DNA from: a virus
Length of the DNA stretch: 39,692 bases
Virus record (IMG/VR): IMGVR_UViG_3300042289_000044
Location: 1-39,692 of that record
Reading direction: 5' to 3' (one strand)
Both the position numbers and the translations under genes were made by a program. The notes beneath the pieces were generated by a model. The model was given only the letters and a program-made list of their open reading frames with translations. It was not told where the DNA came from and did not search any database. Of the stretch, positions 18,342 to 27,135 are shown piece after piece (the first letter of the stretch is position 1; each line of letters opens with the position of its first letter).

Positions 18342-19712
18342 TCACTGCGTCAAGTCGTAGAAGGTCAAAGACCCGATGGCCGCACCGGAAGAGCCCGACA
18401 GCACCCGGATGCCCAGCGTATAGATATCACTCGTCCCCGTCAAGGAGGAGCCCAACTGAAGATCCCAGTTGTACCCAGCAGTCTGGTTGATCGTCCCGCT
18501 GGACTGGTTAGTGGACTTCACGTACTGGATATCTACGATGGTGCCTACCGTCATGGCCGTGGCAGAAGTGTCCATCTCCACGTTGGCATCGCTTGCCACC
18601 GCAGCCCAAGAGGCCGAGGTCAGCCCCGTGCTGTTCTTTGCCAGGATAACCTCAAAGTCATCCCCCGTCGAGGTCGGCATCACGTTAAATTTTACGGGCA
18701 GCACCACTGCGTTCAGCGCGGTGGAAGCCAGACGGATGGACACCAAAGGGAGAAAGGTCGTGCTGATCGAAGTTTTGGTCGTTGTTCTGCGGGCAACGTG
18801 CTCAATGGATGTCTGCTCGTAACCGCCTTCTGAAACCACCGAGGAGCAAATTTGTTTCAGAGACGAAGCGCTGGCCGTCGCTGCGGTGTTGGTAATCTCG
18901 TACCTGACCGGCAAAATTGCCGTGGTCATGTAAACAGAAGTGATGTCGTTTGCATTCTCAAAGGTATGGCAGACGATGTAGTTGCCGTCAATGATGAACC
19001 CGCATCGAACAGATCCAACCCCAAGCCATTCAAAGTCCATCCACAAAATTTGTGCTTTGGTCAGGTCCAGGGTGTAGCCGGAGTCTCCAGTACCGTTAAG
19101 TTTGTCGCCGTTCCAATCCGCTTGGTTGACCGCCCGCGCATCGCTGACAGATCCTGAGATGTAAGACCGCAGGACAAAGGAGACGGTGCTGTCTGCTTGC
19201 TGGATAAACACGCCGTTCTGGGTTCCAAAGTACCCCACCCGCTGGCGAAGCCCGGTTTTGGCAGTGTTCATGACGAACGTAGCCAAACACAACAACCCCT
19301 TACCCGGCTGGTACGGCATGCACCTGTAAGTTTGTCTTACAACTTCAGAACCACTGGAAGTGGTGACATCCATCCGCACCGATGATTCGTTGGGCAGGTA
19401 CGTGGTTGACCCCCCAGTGGCCGTGCTGGTGTCAAACTGATTGTCAATAGCGTAGCGGTTTTGAGAATCAAAGATGGTGTATGGTGCGCTGGTTCTTAGC
19501 CGCCCAAACGCATCGACGTTGGTCCCGCCGATGGAGACTGGCACAGCGCTTCCAGTAGTTGCCACGATCTGCTCCAGCAGGTTATCTAGTTGGTTGAAGT
19601 ACAGGCGCAGGATGTTGACGAGGTTGTCAAGATATCCCTTGTCGTAATCCTGCGTAGGCTTGGGCAGCGGCGGCGCTCGAAAGCGCTTGATGATGGTGGC
19701 CCAGATGGTCAT
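18342..19712 (-). CDS. Structural protein with FGRLRTSAPYTIFD signature
   Basis: A 456-residue protein. A short basic helical N-terminus (about 1-55) is followed by the block VDAFGRLRTSAPYTIFDSQN near residue 67 and then a long beta-rich, Ser/Thr-rich body. The GRLR-x-S-x-P-x-T-x-FD pattern recurs in virion proteins of several marine and freshwater phages, often among tail or neck genes; the exact role is not known to me. It shares one base with the nozzle-like gene upstream (19712) and stops just before the next gene. It probably attaches to the tail or is a fibre-like virion component. Confidence 0.65.
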   Translation of the reverse strand: MTIWATIIKRFRAPPLPKPTQDYDKGYLDNLVNILRLYFNQLDNLLEQIVATTGSAVPVSIGGTNVDAFGRLRTSAPYTIFDSQNRYAIDNQFDTSTATGGSTTYLPNESSVRMDVTTSSGSEVVRQTYRCMPYQPGKGLLCLATFVMNTAKTGLRQRVGYFGTQNGVFIQQADSTVSFVLRSYISGSVSDARAVNQADWNGDKLNGTGDSGYTLDLTKAQILWMDFEWLGVGSVRCGFIIDGNYIVCHTFENANDITSVYMTTAILPVRYEITNTAATASASSLKQICSSVVSEGGYEQTSIEHVARRTTTKTSISTTFLPLVSIRLASTALNAVVLPVKFNVMPTSTGDDFEVILAKNSTGLTSASWAAVASDANVEMDTSATAMTVGTIVDIQYVKSTNQSSGTINQTAGYNWDLQLGSSLTGTSDIYTLGIRVLSGSSGAAIGSLTFYDLTQ

Positions 19713-21616
19713 TAGCTCTTCCTGCCGTCCTGACGCACATCAATTCTGGGCGAACCCAACTGCCACTGCACGCCAATCTGGTCAGACGCCGCCTTGATGG
19801 ACATCTGCCTTCCACGAACACGGATGTTGACTTGTCCAGTGTATTGATCCACCGGAACTGTCGCACTGCGCACTACCGGATAAGAATTCTCACCCGCCAC
19901 CGACATATCCGAAGTCACAGACGCTACAGGCACAACGCCTCGGGTATACCCTGAGCCTGAGTTTTGCAAAGGAAGCAGCGTTAGATTCATCGTGGGGCTT
20001 CCAGCCGTAGACCCCGTGAAATTTACGTCAGGAATAACCCGCCACACAAACCCAAAATTGTGCCCATCATCGATGTCAAATTCTGATGAGGTGATGTAGG
20101 CTTCAATCGGAAGAGTCGTAACGGTGGCGTTGTCATCTACTCCAGTTTCGTGGTTTAGCAGACGGCGGTTGTAGTCTGTTGCCATCGGAACATCACTAGA
20201 TACGCTAGTGTCAATCCAAGCCGTGCGGCCCATTGTGCCGTAATACCAAGATTTCTCAACATAGTTGTAGATTACATAACGGTCTACAACCGTAGAACTG
20301 GCAGAGCAGTAGAACCACCAGATTTCATTGAACTGCTCGTTGGTGGATGCAAAAACTTGTTGCGACTGGTTTGTGTTGAAGTCACTAAAGACATACTGCC
20401 TCAAGTCACAGACCAGCGTTTCCACACGACCATCGTAACGGTAGAACTTGCCGTTCCCCATCCAGTAAGTAACGCCTGCTGCGGTAGCCCAAGCCCTATC
20501 GCTGACGATGGATGTGTTGTCAGAAAGAATCTGCGTGCCCCAAACAATCGGGGGGCCAAGGTACTGCAATGAGTACAGGGCCGTATCAGACCAAACCAAA
20601 AACTCTTGACGAACCTGAGCAACAGATTCAATTCTTGAACCGTGAGACAAGCGCACACTGCCCGCTTGGTTGGTAGCCGCAGGCGTCCAGTTGACGGCGC
20701 TTTCTTGGTCTGACCATCTGATCAGCATCGTGTCTTGCGTGGCAGAGCCGTAATCATTGCAGCCAAACGCCAGTACAAACCGAGAGGTGTCAGATATTGA
20801 CAAGAGATGCTGGACGGTTGGAACGTCCGACGCCCCCGACAAGGAAGTGAGCGCCACACCACGAGTTGCCAGCCCACTTGTCTGATCCCAATAGTACAGA
20901 GGTCCGTCTTTGGGGCCGTAGATCATGTCTTCCCCAAAATTGTCGTGGTTCCAGACACGCACATTTGTCAGGGCTGCGCCAGTTGTGCCAACACCCCAGC
21001 CACCACCGCCCCACGGTCCCGCACCCCAGCCTGTTAAGGGGACTTGAACGGCGTCACCAACATTTACTTGATACGCAGCGACAACAGCAGCACCTCCGTA
21101 AGACCCTGCAGTAAGCGTTGTGCTTAACGTGATGGTGTAGGTATCAACCGTTAAAACGGTGACTTGATACTCTGCATTGAAGATGGAAGTGGTGGAGCCA
21201 CTGTAAGTTACAAAGTCACCTGTGATGCAGTCATGTGCTACATCAGTAACCGTTACTGTCACAGTCCCGTTTGCCAAAAAAGGATCGCCTGTACCCGGAG
21301 GGTTTGGCCCCAGCATCGGGTTGACGGTCTTTCTTAGCGGCGTTACATCGTTGTAAGCGCCACCACCCGCCAGGGCAATGTAATACTTGAGGTTCGTCCC
21401 AAGCCCGACATATTTAAGCCCATCAAGCGCTGACCACCCCCACAACGAACGGCAGATGCCAAGAAACTGCTCGTTGGTAACCTGTTGCCAGCCACCAATC
21501 TTCTCAGGTTGACCTGAACGGAATCGAATCTTGTCGCACGAGAACCAGCCGCCCTCGGTGCTGTAGCGGGTTCCTTCGCGGTTGACGCCCGACTTCAGTT
21601 GCAATTTTCTGAGCAT
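19712..21616 (-). CDS. Tail nozzle/tail tubular protein B-like protein
   Basis: A 634-residue beta-rich protein. It starts MLRKLQLKSGVNREGTRYST, followed by GGWFSCDKIRFRSGQPEKIG and WSALDGLKYVGLGTN, then many blocks that alternate Trp/Tyr-rich strands with Asp/Asn turns (for example RYDGRVETLVCDLRQYVF). This is the style of the large propeller-like proteins forming the distal tail of short-tailed phages (P22 gp10, T7 gp12). The assignment rests on architecture and on the two adaptor genes present elsewhere in the operon. It begins 2 bases after the lysozyme stop codon. Confidence 0.65.
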   Translation of the reverse strand: MLRKLQLKSGVNREGTRYSTEGGWFSCDKIRFRSGQPEKIGGWQQVTNEQFLGICRSLWGWSALDGLKYVGLGTNLKYYIALAGGGAYNDVTPLRKTVNPMLGPNPPGTGDPFLANGTVTVTVTDVAHDCITGDFVTYSGSTTSIFNAEYQVTVLTVDTYTITLSTTLTAGSYGGAAVVAAYQVNVGDAVQVPLTGWGAGPWGGGGWGVGTTGAALTNVRVWNHDNFGEDMIYGPKDGPLYYWDQTSGLATRGVALTSLSGASDVPTVQHLLSISDTSRFVLAFGCNDYGSATQDTMLIRWSDQESAVNWTPAATNQAGSVRLSHGSRIESVAQVRQEFLVWSDTALYSLQYLGPPIVWGTQILSDNTSIVSDRAWATAAGVTYWMGNGKFYRYDGRVETLVCDLRQYVFSDFNTNQSQQVFASTNEQFNEIWWFYCSASSTVVDRYVIYNYVEKSWYYGTMGRTAWIDTSVSSDVPMATDYNRRLLNHETGVDDNATVTTLPIEAYITSSEFDIDDGHNFGFVWRVIPDVNFTGSTAGSPTMNLTLLPLQNSGSGYTRGVVPVASVTSDMSVAGENSYPVVRSATVPVDQYTGQVNIRVRGRQMSIKAASDQIGVQWQLGSPRIDVRQDGRKS

Positions 21617-21618
21617 GT

Positions 21619-22101
21619 TTACCCCAGCAGTGCCGCCTCTGCGGCTCTACGCTTGACCAGACCGGGCAGTACACGCCCGCCACCGCGCACCCACAGGGCC
21701 AACTGCTCCTTGGCACCTTCCCAGTCAAGCGCCCGAAGTTTGCGCCGCAGGGTGGAGGTCTGTAGTCTACCGGAACCGAGGTTGTAGGTGAAGTCCGCGA
21801 TGGCGCAGAAGGCCCGCCAGTTCCCGTTGGTCACGCTCCAAGCAAAAAGCTCAGGACACTGCCGCATCACAGCCGAAGCACAGACCCGGCGCAATTCGTC
21901 CATGAGCCAAGCGTCGGCCACCTCCCGCGTGATGGGCGGGTGCTCCATCGTCACCTTGCTGCCGTCAGGCTTGTAGACCGTTCCCCAACCGATGGTAGGG
22001 TAGCCTGCTGGGCAGATGTAGGGATAGATCAGCCCGTCTTTTCCAAGACGGTGCAGCCCCTCAAACTGCTTGCACAGTGCTACGGCTACGTCGAGGTTCA
22101 C
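21619..22101 (-). CDS. Endolysin, GH24 (T4-type) lysozyme
   Basis: A 160-residue muramidase that cleaves the glycan strands of peptidoglycan at the end of infection. Glu14 (QFEG), Cys30 (YICPAG) and Thr36 (YPTIGWGT) match the E-D/C-T catalytic set of phage lysozymes. Cys replaces Asp, as in the R21-type branch. Glu14 to Cys30 is seven residues longer than the usual E-8aa-D/C spacing, because of an inserted loop. There is no signal peptide, so release depends on the upstream holin. The start is GTG at 22101, overlapping the holin stop by 4 bases (GTGA). Length is typical for the family. Confidence 0.9.
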   Translation of the reverse strand: MNLDVAVALCKQFEGLHRLGKDGLIYPYICPAGYPTIGWGTVYKPDGSKVTMEHPPITREVADAWLMDELRRVCASAVMRQCPELFAWSVTNGNWRAFCAIADFTYNLGSGRLQTSTLRRKLRALDWEGAKEQLALWVRGGGRVLPGLVKRRAAEAALLG

Positions 22102-22595
22102 GCTAGGCCCCGCTTTTCAAGCGTACGGTTCATGAAGTAGTAGTTAATCGTACCTGCCACCAGCGCCGCAAAGTCAGGCGACATGGCAGTCTTGAACACT
22201 TCCACTGGCGGCATGCCTTGCAGCCAAGCGTTCCACGCAAACCAGATGTGAACGAACGACCAGATGAACAAGATCCAGTAGGTAACCACCGGACGGACTG
22301 AAGCGCTGAGAGAGGCCACCCAGCCGCCTGCAGCCTTGACCATCTCGGTCTGCTGATCCAGCGCCGACTTGAACGCATCCAACACGCCGACATCCACAGC
22401 CATACCGTGCTGAGCACCGATCTCCTGCAACTTCTGCGCCCCGCGCATCTGCTCCAGTTGGCACTGCTGCTCAAACATTTTGAGTTCGTGCAGGCGCTCG
22501 TTCTTGCGATCCAAGAACTTCAGGACTTCGGGAGCAAGTCGGAACAGGCCACCGAAGATGGAACCGAGAAGGCCCCCACCGAGGATGTCAATCAT
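22098..22595 (-). CDS. Holin-like protein (3TM, GTA-holin type)
   Basis: A 165-residue protein. It has a glycine-rich hydrophobic N-terminus (about 3-20, ILGGGLLGSIFGGLF), then APEVLKFLDRKNERLHELKM and a charged helix. Two more hydrophobic segments follow at about 102-122 (VVTYWILFIWSFVHIWFAW) and about 140-155 (AALVAGTINYYFMNR). This matches the three-TM holin type associated with gene transfer agents and phages (GTA_holin_3TM). It would permeabilise the inner membrane so that the lysozyme encoded immediately downstream can reach the wall. A GGAAG ribosome site precedes ATG 22595. No spanin genes were recognised nearby. Confidence 0.8.
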   Translation of the reverse strand: MIDILGGGLLGSIFGGLFRLAPEVLKFLDRKNERLHELKMFEQQCQLEQMRGAQKLQEIGAQHGMAVDVGVLDAFKSALDQQTEMVKAAGGWVASLSASVRPVVTYWILFIWSFVHIWFAWNAWLQGMPPVEVFKTAMSPDFAALVAGTINYYFMNRTLEKRGLA

Positions 22596-22610
22596 TTGGT
22601 GCTTCCAACG

Positions 22611-23882
22611 TTAAATTTGCGTGACATTTAGCGTCAATGTCGTTGCCGCATCTACGTAGGTTGTGTTCGAAACCGCAAAACTTATTGCCGAATCCGACAA
22701 AGACGCGACTCCATCAGTCATTGTTCCGGCAGCATCTGTAAGAGAAGGAACTGAGTAGGACACACTTGTGCCGCCTAACAAATAACCGCCAGTTTTTGCG
22801 CCGCTTACAGGCAGTTTTGCAGCAAACCTGTTTGCAACTGCGCTTATTTGTAATGCTCCAGACACCCAAATAGCCTGATTATTATTTGCGGCAATAGAGT
22901 TTAGACCGATACTGCTGTCAGACAATAAACGCTGCCATGTTAACGACCCTGTGGATGTATACTTTGCTATTACTGCGCCGGTTGTCCCGCCAGACACATT
23001 CCCTACAATATAAATGTCATTGTTTGTGTCAATAGACATGGATATCGCAAACTGCGTTGTAGCTCCCGTAAGTGCCCGTTGCCATTGCAACGCCCCAGAA
23101 GAATTATATTTGAGCAATAGCAGCGTTTCAGGAGATGTTAGCCTAGCCAAAAAATAAACATTGTTTGCTGAGTCTACTGCATTTGCATAAAAACCAGTAA
23201 AAGTATTTAATAGTTCTCGCTGCCACTGAAGTACGCCAGAGGAGTTTAGTTTTATAAGCGGAGCCCCAGTTGCGCCAATTTGCCACCCTGCACAATACAC
23301 ATTATTAGACGAATCTGTTGAAACGCATGTCCCGTAATAGTTGTAAGAACTATCGTAGACCACTCTATCCCAAAGTAAGGTTCCAGTGCTATCTAATTTT
23401 GCTATAACTATGTAACTGACACTAGGGCCGCCATAGCCCACTATTAAAATATTATCAGCAGCGTCTATTGCTAGTGCAGACGCTTCTACGCTGTAGGACG
23501 TAGTAAGCCGTTTTTGCCACTGCAAAACACCACTGTTATTATACTTAATAATGTTTATTCCATCTACACCAGCGGAGTTTGAGTAACCCACAACGTAAAC
23601 ATTACTTGATGTATCTAACGCAATATCGGCGCCACGTACCCCGTAAGGTGCAGTGTTTGTCAAAGATCTTTGCCATACAATATTCCCAACGGCATCATAC
23701 TTTGTTGTATATGCTACATTTGGCCCCCCAGAATACCCAGTAATATAGCTATTACCTGTAGCGTCAACCGCAATACCTGTTTGACTGTTACCGGCATTTG
23801 CAGAAGCAAGCCAATTGCCCCCTACGGACAACAGCCCAAAGGCACGAGACGATGCCGCGCCACGAGTACCAATCAGCGGCAT
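22611..23882 (-). CDS. Beta-propeller-like receptor-binding or fibre protein
   Basis: A 423-residue protein. After MPLIGTRGAASSRAFGLLSV the body repeats blades such as IKYNNSGVLQWQKRLT, LLKYNSSGALQWQRALTG and IAKYTSTGSLTWQRLL, each followed by an SIDTNNDIYIVGN-type strand. This is the pattern of SBBP/PQQ-like beta-propeller repeats, about seven to eight blades. The C-terminal ~60 residues (about 363-423) leave the repeat and may be a trimerisation or attachment segment. The gene is visibly more AT-rich than its neighbours, which suggests acquisition as a cassette. Position next to a fibre gene suggests host binding; the ligand is unknown. Confidence 0.65.
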   Translation of the reverse strand: MPLIGTRGAASSRAFGLLSVGGNWLASANAGNSQTGIAVDATGNSYITGYSGGPNVAYTTKYDAVGNIVWQRSLTNTAPYGVRGADIALDTSSNVYVVGYSNSAGVDGINIIKYNNSGVLQWQKRLTTSYSVEASALAIDAADNILIVGYGGPSVSYIVIAKLDSTGTLLWDRVVYDSSYNYYGTCVSTDSSNNVYCAGWQIGATGAPLIKLNSSGVLQWQRELLNTFTGFYANAVDSANNVYFLARLTSPETLLLLKYNSSGALQWQRALTGATTQFAISMSIDTNNDIYIVGNVSGGTTGAVIAKYTSTGSLTWQRLLSDSSIGLNSIAANNNQAIWVSGALQISAVANRFAAKLPVSGAKTGGYLLGGTSVSYSVPSLTDAAGTMTDGVASLSDSAISFAVSNTTYVDAATTLTLNVTQI

Positions 23883-24868
23883 TACGCAAACCTCGTTTGG
23901 GCAGCTAGAACCGTGAACGCTGCTGCGCCCGTTTTGATGATGGTGTACGAGTACACATCAATACCTGATACGTTGCCAACCGTGGGCGCAGACCCCCCCT
24001 GCCACTTGGGCGTTACCGACGCACCATCTACTTGCACCGCGCTGTTGTAGTACGCCGTAGCTCCTTGAGTCACAAGAAAGGCCACCGTAACGCTCTGGCC
24101 CGTGCTCATCGCCGTATTCAGGCTGGTGCCAGAAGAGGCTCGGAAGTTAACCGTCCAGTTTGCAGAAGCGCTGGTTGTGTAGTACAGAACCGATTGAGTA
24201 GTGACATCGTAGTTGATCGTACCCGTCGCTGCCGTGGCAGATATCGTCACCACTTCTGCAGCATCCGTCAGGACGGCGGCTAACGTGCTGGATGAACCAC
24301 TGAAGGTTTGGGTTGCTGTAAAAGTTGTTGCCGTACCTGGGGCCACAAAGTCTGTTCCCGCAGTGGCTGCAGTGAATGCCGAGGTGCCGTTGCCTTTGAG
24401 AACCCCAGTCAAGGTTGCTGCGCCCGTCCCCCCCGAAGCCACAGGCAACGCAGCACCAAGCGTCAGGGAAGCAAAGTAGTTCTGCGCAACAACTACGTTA
24501 GTGCCATCGCACCGCAGGGTCATGGAAGCCCCGTTGGGTACAGAGATCCCCGTGCCAGAAGTTCTGACCGTCTGAGCAAACCCCGTGTTGTTGGTTACAA
24601 AGTACAGCTTGCTGACAGAAGGGACAATGACTGCAAACGAAGCGCCCGGAGTCCCTCCAAGCACGAGGAACATGGCCCGTGCTTCATCCGATGCACCGTT
24701 GTTGTTAGACAGCGTGTAGTTTGCTGCCGTCATCGTGATCGTGGCGGTTCCCGCGATAGAAGCATCTACCAGCGCTGTCAGGCCGGTGTTGACCTGCGTG
24801 CCCCAAGTTCCAGAGTATTCCCCGGTAGAAGGCTGGACCAGCCGAAGGCTTGTGGTGTATGAAGGCAT
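23882..24868 (-). CDS. Tail fibre-like protein
   Basis: A 328-residue protein. The N-terminus (SLRLVQPSTGEYSGTWGTQV) is shared by many phage tail proteins. About residues 142-180 carry LPVASGGTGAATLTGVLKGN and AATAGTDF, a linker common in trimeric tail fibres. The C-terminal beta-rich part ends in AAFTVLAAQTRFA. It overlaps the beta-propeller gene by one base (TAATG), so the two are translationally coupled and may form one adhesin. No enzymatic motif is visible. Confidence 0.75.
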   Translation of the reverse strand: MPSYTTSLRLVQPSTGEYSGTWGTQVNTGLTALVDASIAGTATITMTAANYTLSNNNGASDEARAMFLVLGGTPGASFAVIVPSVSKLYFVTNNTGFAQTVRTSGTGISVPNGASMTLRCDGTNVVVAQNYFASLTLGAALPVASGGTGAATLTGVLKGNGTSAFTAATAGTDFVAPGTATTFTATQTFSGSSSTLAAVLTDAAEVVTISATAATGTINYDVTTQSVLYYTTSASANWTVNFRASSGTSLNTAMSTGQSVTVAFLVTQGATAYYNSAVQVDGASVTPKWQGGSAPTVGNVSGIDVYSYTIIKTGAAAFTVLAAQTRFA

Positions 24869-24875
24869 TTGAACC

Positions 24876-25397
24876 TCAGTTGATCACTTGGGTCCAGTTC
24901 GGACCTTGGACTGTTGGGACTTGAACCCACCCCGGAGCCTGAACATCTACAACCCCCGTCCAGTTTGGGCTTTGTGTGGTTGCGTTTGCTGTCCACCCCG
25001 GTGTTTGACTTGTTCCTGCCGCTGCCCACCCCGGTGATTGGGCGTCTGATATCAGTTGCCAGTTAGGCGTTTGCCCAGATGGGATGGTAATCCAAGAGCC
25101 CGATGCCGTAAAGGAACTTTGCCAGTTTGGACTCTGCGTGCTTAGCACATCTGCCCAGCCCGGAGCTTGCGGTGTTGGAACATTGCCCCACGATGAACCT
25201 TGTGTATTTACAACAATCTGCCAGTTCGGAACCTGCGTGTCATCAATGATGTTCCATAGAGCCGTAGTGACAAAGACATTCCCAATGAAACCTTGCGCTT
25301 GAACTCCGGTGACTTGAACAATGACACTTGTACCAGAGGAAACTGCTCCGTTGTAACTACCGAAGTAGCTGCCGAAGTAAGTGCCTGCGTAACTCAT
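24876..25397 (-). CDS. Tryptophan 11-residue-repeat protein
   Basis: A 173-residue protein. Residues 5-17 (GTYFGSYFGSYNG) form a Tyr/Gly start. From residue 37 there is an aromatic residue about every 11 positions: Phe37, then Trp48, 59, 70, 81, 92, 102, 113, 124, 135, 146, 157 and 168, with only one step of 10. Most units end in Q-x-P-(N/G)-W, for example TQSPNW, AQSPGW and VQGPNW. Such a strict period suggests a solenoid or stacked turns with the Trp residues lined up. I know no function. The start overlaps the upstream stop by 4 bases (ATGA), and the location among fibre genes suggests a virion surface or adhesion role. Confidence 0.75.
   Translation of the reverse strand: MSYAGTYFGSYFGSYNGAVSSGTSVIVQVTGVQAQGFIGNVFVTTALWNIIDDTQVPNWQIVVNTQGSSWGNVPTPQAPGWADVLSTQSPNWQSSFTASGSWITIPSGQTPNWQLISDAQSPGWAAAGTSQTPGWTANATTQSPNWTGVVDVQAPGWVQVPTVQGPNWTQVIN
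24894..25301 (-). repeat. 33-base (11-codon) degenerate tandem repeat
   Basis: About thirteen coding units with CCA/CCC-x-x-TGG near each unit end (read on the minus strand). The units differ at synonymous and non-synonymous sites, so the repeat is old rather than a recent slippage product. Confidence 0.8.
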
Positions 25398-26239
25398 GTC
25401 GGGTTTACAGTTGTGACATCTCTTGTGCCTGTTGTGTAAGAAGCCTGCACTCGTGTCGTTGTCCCGTCCTGCGCCTTGAAGGTCATCGTGCCTCCTTCTA
25501 GACCTGTTGCATCACCCGCGTTTACGGCAAGCAATAGACGTAGCACATCCTTGACTGTCAGAGTGCCTTCCACAATCTCTAACAACGGATCTGTACCTGA
25601 GTTGTTCAGCAACTCGCCCATCGTGCCGGGGTCGTTGTATGCGCTGGACAAAGCACTCCATACCGCCGCCGCTAAATTTTGCGGGCTGAGTTCGGTGAAC
25701 GGTGTGATGTCGCCGCTCAAATTTCCCGTGGCCCTGATCGTGGCGCTGTTTGAAAACTGGACCAGAGCGGCGCCGATGGCATCGACGATGGCCCCCAGCG
25801 TGGCGTTGTTGACCGTGAACGAGAAGGACGTGCTGCCAGATGCGGACAGGGCGCCGGCCAAGTTGGCTGCAAGGTTGAACGTGATGGACGTCGAACCTGA
25901 CGCCGAGACGATCAGTTGCCCGTCTGCCGGGTTGACGGTGATTGTGACCGTCGTGCTGCCCGTGATGTTGACGCCCGCCGCGAGGTTCAGCGTACCCGGC
26001 GTGACCGTCACCACCAGATTGGTGAACGACGACATCGCCCCCGGCTTGTACGGCAGCACCCACGACGATGGAGCCAAGTGCCCAGAGGGGATGCCCGCCA
26101 GCTTGGACGGAATGCCCTCGCCCACGGACTGGTTCATCCGGTCGCCACGCCTCCACATGGAACGGAAAGTTCCAGGCGAACCGCCGATCTGGCGCAACGG
26201 AAGCTGCGCCAGGAGCGTGGTGTTTGTCTTGAGAGCCAT
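25394..26239 (-). CDS. Beta-rich virion protein of unknown function
   Basis: 281 residues from ATG 26239, 8 bases after the upstream stop; the frame stays open further upstream but that part lies inside the preceding gene. The start is MALKTNTTLLAQLPLRQIGG. Residues about 75-175 are Ser/Thr/Val-rich strands with a repeated pattern (ITGSTTVTITVNPADG, SASGSTSITFNLAANL, SASGSTSFSFTVNNA), suggesting three or four Ig-like or beta-sandwich repeats. The C-terminus has a helical TVKDVLRLLLAVNAGDATG and a strand segment, FKAQDGTTTRVQASY, that I associate with phage structural proteins. It is probably a tail or fibre component. Confidence 0.6.
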   Translation of the reverse strand: MALKTNTTLLAQLPLRQIGGSPGTFRSMWRRGDRMNQSVGEGIPSKLAGIPSGHLAPSSWVLPYKPGAMSSFTNLVVTVTPGTLNLAAGVNITGSTTVTITVNPADGQLIVSASGSTSITFNLAANLAGALSASGSTSFSFTVNNATLGAIVDAIGAALVQFSNSATIRATGNLSGDITPFTELSPQNLAAAVWSALSSAYNDPGTMGELLNNSGTDPLLEIVEGTLTVKDVLRLLLAVNAGDATGLEGGTMTFKAQDGTTTRVQASYTTGTRDVTTVNPT

Positions 26240-26247
26240 GAGCCCGA

Positions 26248-27126
26248 TCAACCCCAGCCGACCTCGACCGCGCCGTAGAAGTTGGTGCTTGCCGCCGTGG
26301 CCGCGCCCGCGAAGTAGAGCCACGTGAGGCAGGCACCGTCCATCACCCGAGGAAGGCTCGGCAGTTGGTTCAGCAAATCACGCTCGGCAGCGACGGACAC
26401 GGTGGTCAGCGGCAGCGTGAGCAGCGGGCGGGCAAGGCACAGCGCACCGGTGCCGGTGTTGGCAGCAGAGAACGTAACCGTCGCCACCGTGGACACGCCC
26501 GTGTCGCCCGAGGCCAAAGGAAGGAATGGGCCGTAGTTGTTGGCCGCCGTGCCGCTGTGACTGATGTGCCCCACGATGCCGGAAGCCGTCATGGCGACCG
26601 TGACCGGCAGGCTGCGCCCCGAAGTCGGCACCGTGTTGCTGTAGCTCAGCGCAATGTTCTGCGCCGTGGCGCCCGCTGCAGCGGTTTGCACCCAGAACAA
26701 CCTGCACCCGGCCCCGTTGGTGTAGCGCAGAGTGGGCGTGCCCGTGAGGGTTTGTGCCGTGGCGCTGTTATTGCTGATACCGGGCCAGTAGCCCTGCAAG
26801 TCCACCAGCATCAACTGTGCCGGGACACCCGTGGCAACGGAGGTGATGGCGCTGACGTTCAGGACGTGCTTCGTGTCAGGCGAGACATTCCCGCCATGCG
26901 GCAGGCCGAAGATCTGCGTGCCGTTGCCGGTGGTTTCGTCGCAAGTTCTCCACGCCAGCGCAGTGCCCGCAAAGGCGTTGGCGACAGGCGTTCCGGCCAG
27001 TCCGCTGAAGTCATACCAACGGCCTGCGGTGTAGGCTGAACCGCCCGTGAGTTTGTTCCAGTCGGCGCGGTTGAACTTGCCGCTTGTGATCTCGTTGACG
27101 AGATCGTCCATTGAACTGAATGGCAT
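26248..27126 (-). CDS. Virion protein, paralog of the upstream gene (copy 2)
   Basis: A 292-residue protein. It shares ordered blocks with the gene immediately upstream: LRYTNGAGCRLFWVQTAA, GPFLPLASGDTGV, LCLARPLLTLPL and LPSLPRVMDGACLTWLYF. This places both in one family by tandem duplication. The first ~60 residues differ from the paralog. It has no enzyme motif and is moderately hydrophobic and beta-rich. It is likely a structural or tail component; the duplication suggests two related positions in the virion or two binding specificities. Confidence 0.6.
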   Translation of the reverse strand: MPFSSMDDLVNEITSGKFNRADWNKLTGGSAYTAGRWYDFSGLAGTPVANAFAGTALAWRTCDETTGNGTQIFGLPHGGNVSPDTKHVLNVSAITSVATGVPAQLMLVDLQGYWPGISNNSATAQTLTGTPTLRYTNGAGCRLFWVQTAAAGATAQNIALSYSNTVPTSGRSLPVTVAMTASGIVGHISHSGTAANNYGPFLPLASGDTGVSTVATVTFSAANTGTGALCLARPLLTLPLTTVSVAAERDLLNQLPSLPRVMDGACLTWLYFAGAATAASTNFYGAVEVGWG

Positions 27127-27135
27127 GGTGATTCC

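Noticed and set aside
25394-26323. A longer form of the beta-rich virion gene starting at 26323
   Set aside because: The additional 28 residues are Arg/Gly-rich and lie in the end of the preceding gene; ATG 26239 follows the upstream stop by 8 bases.
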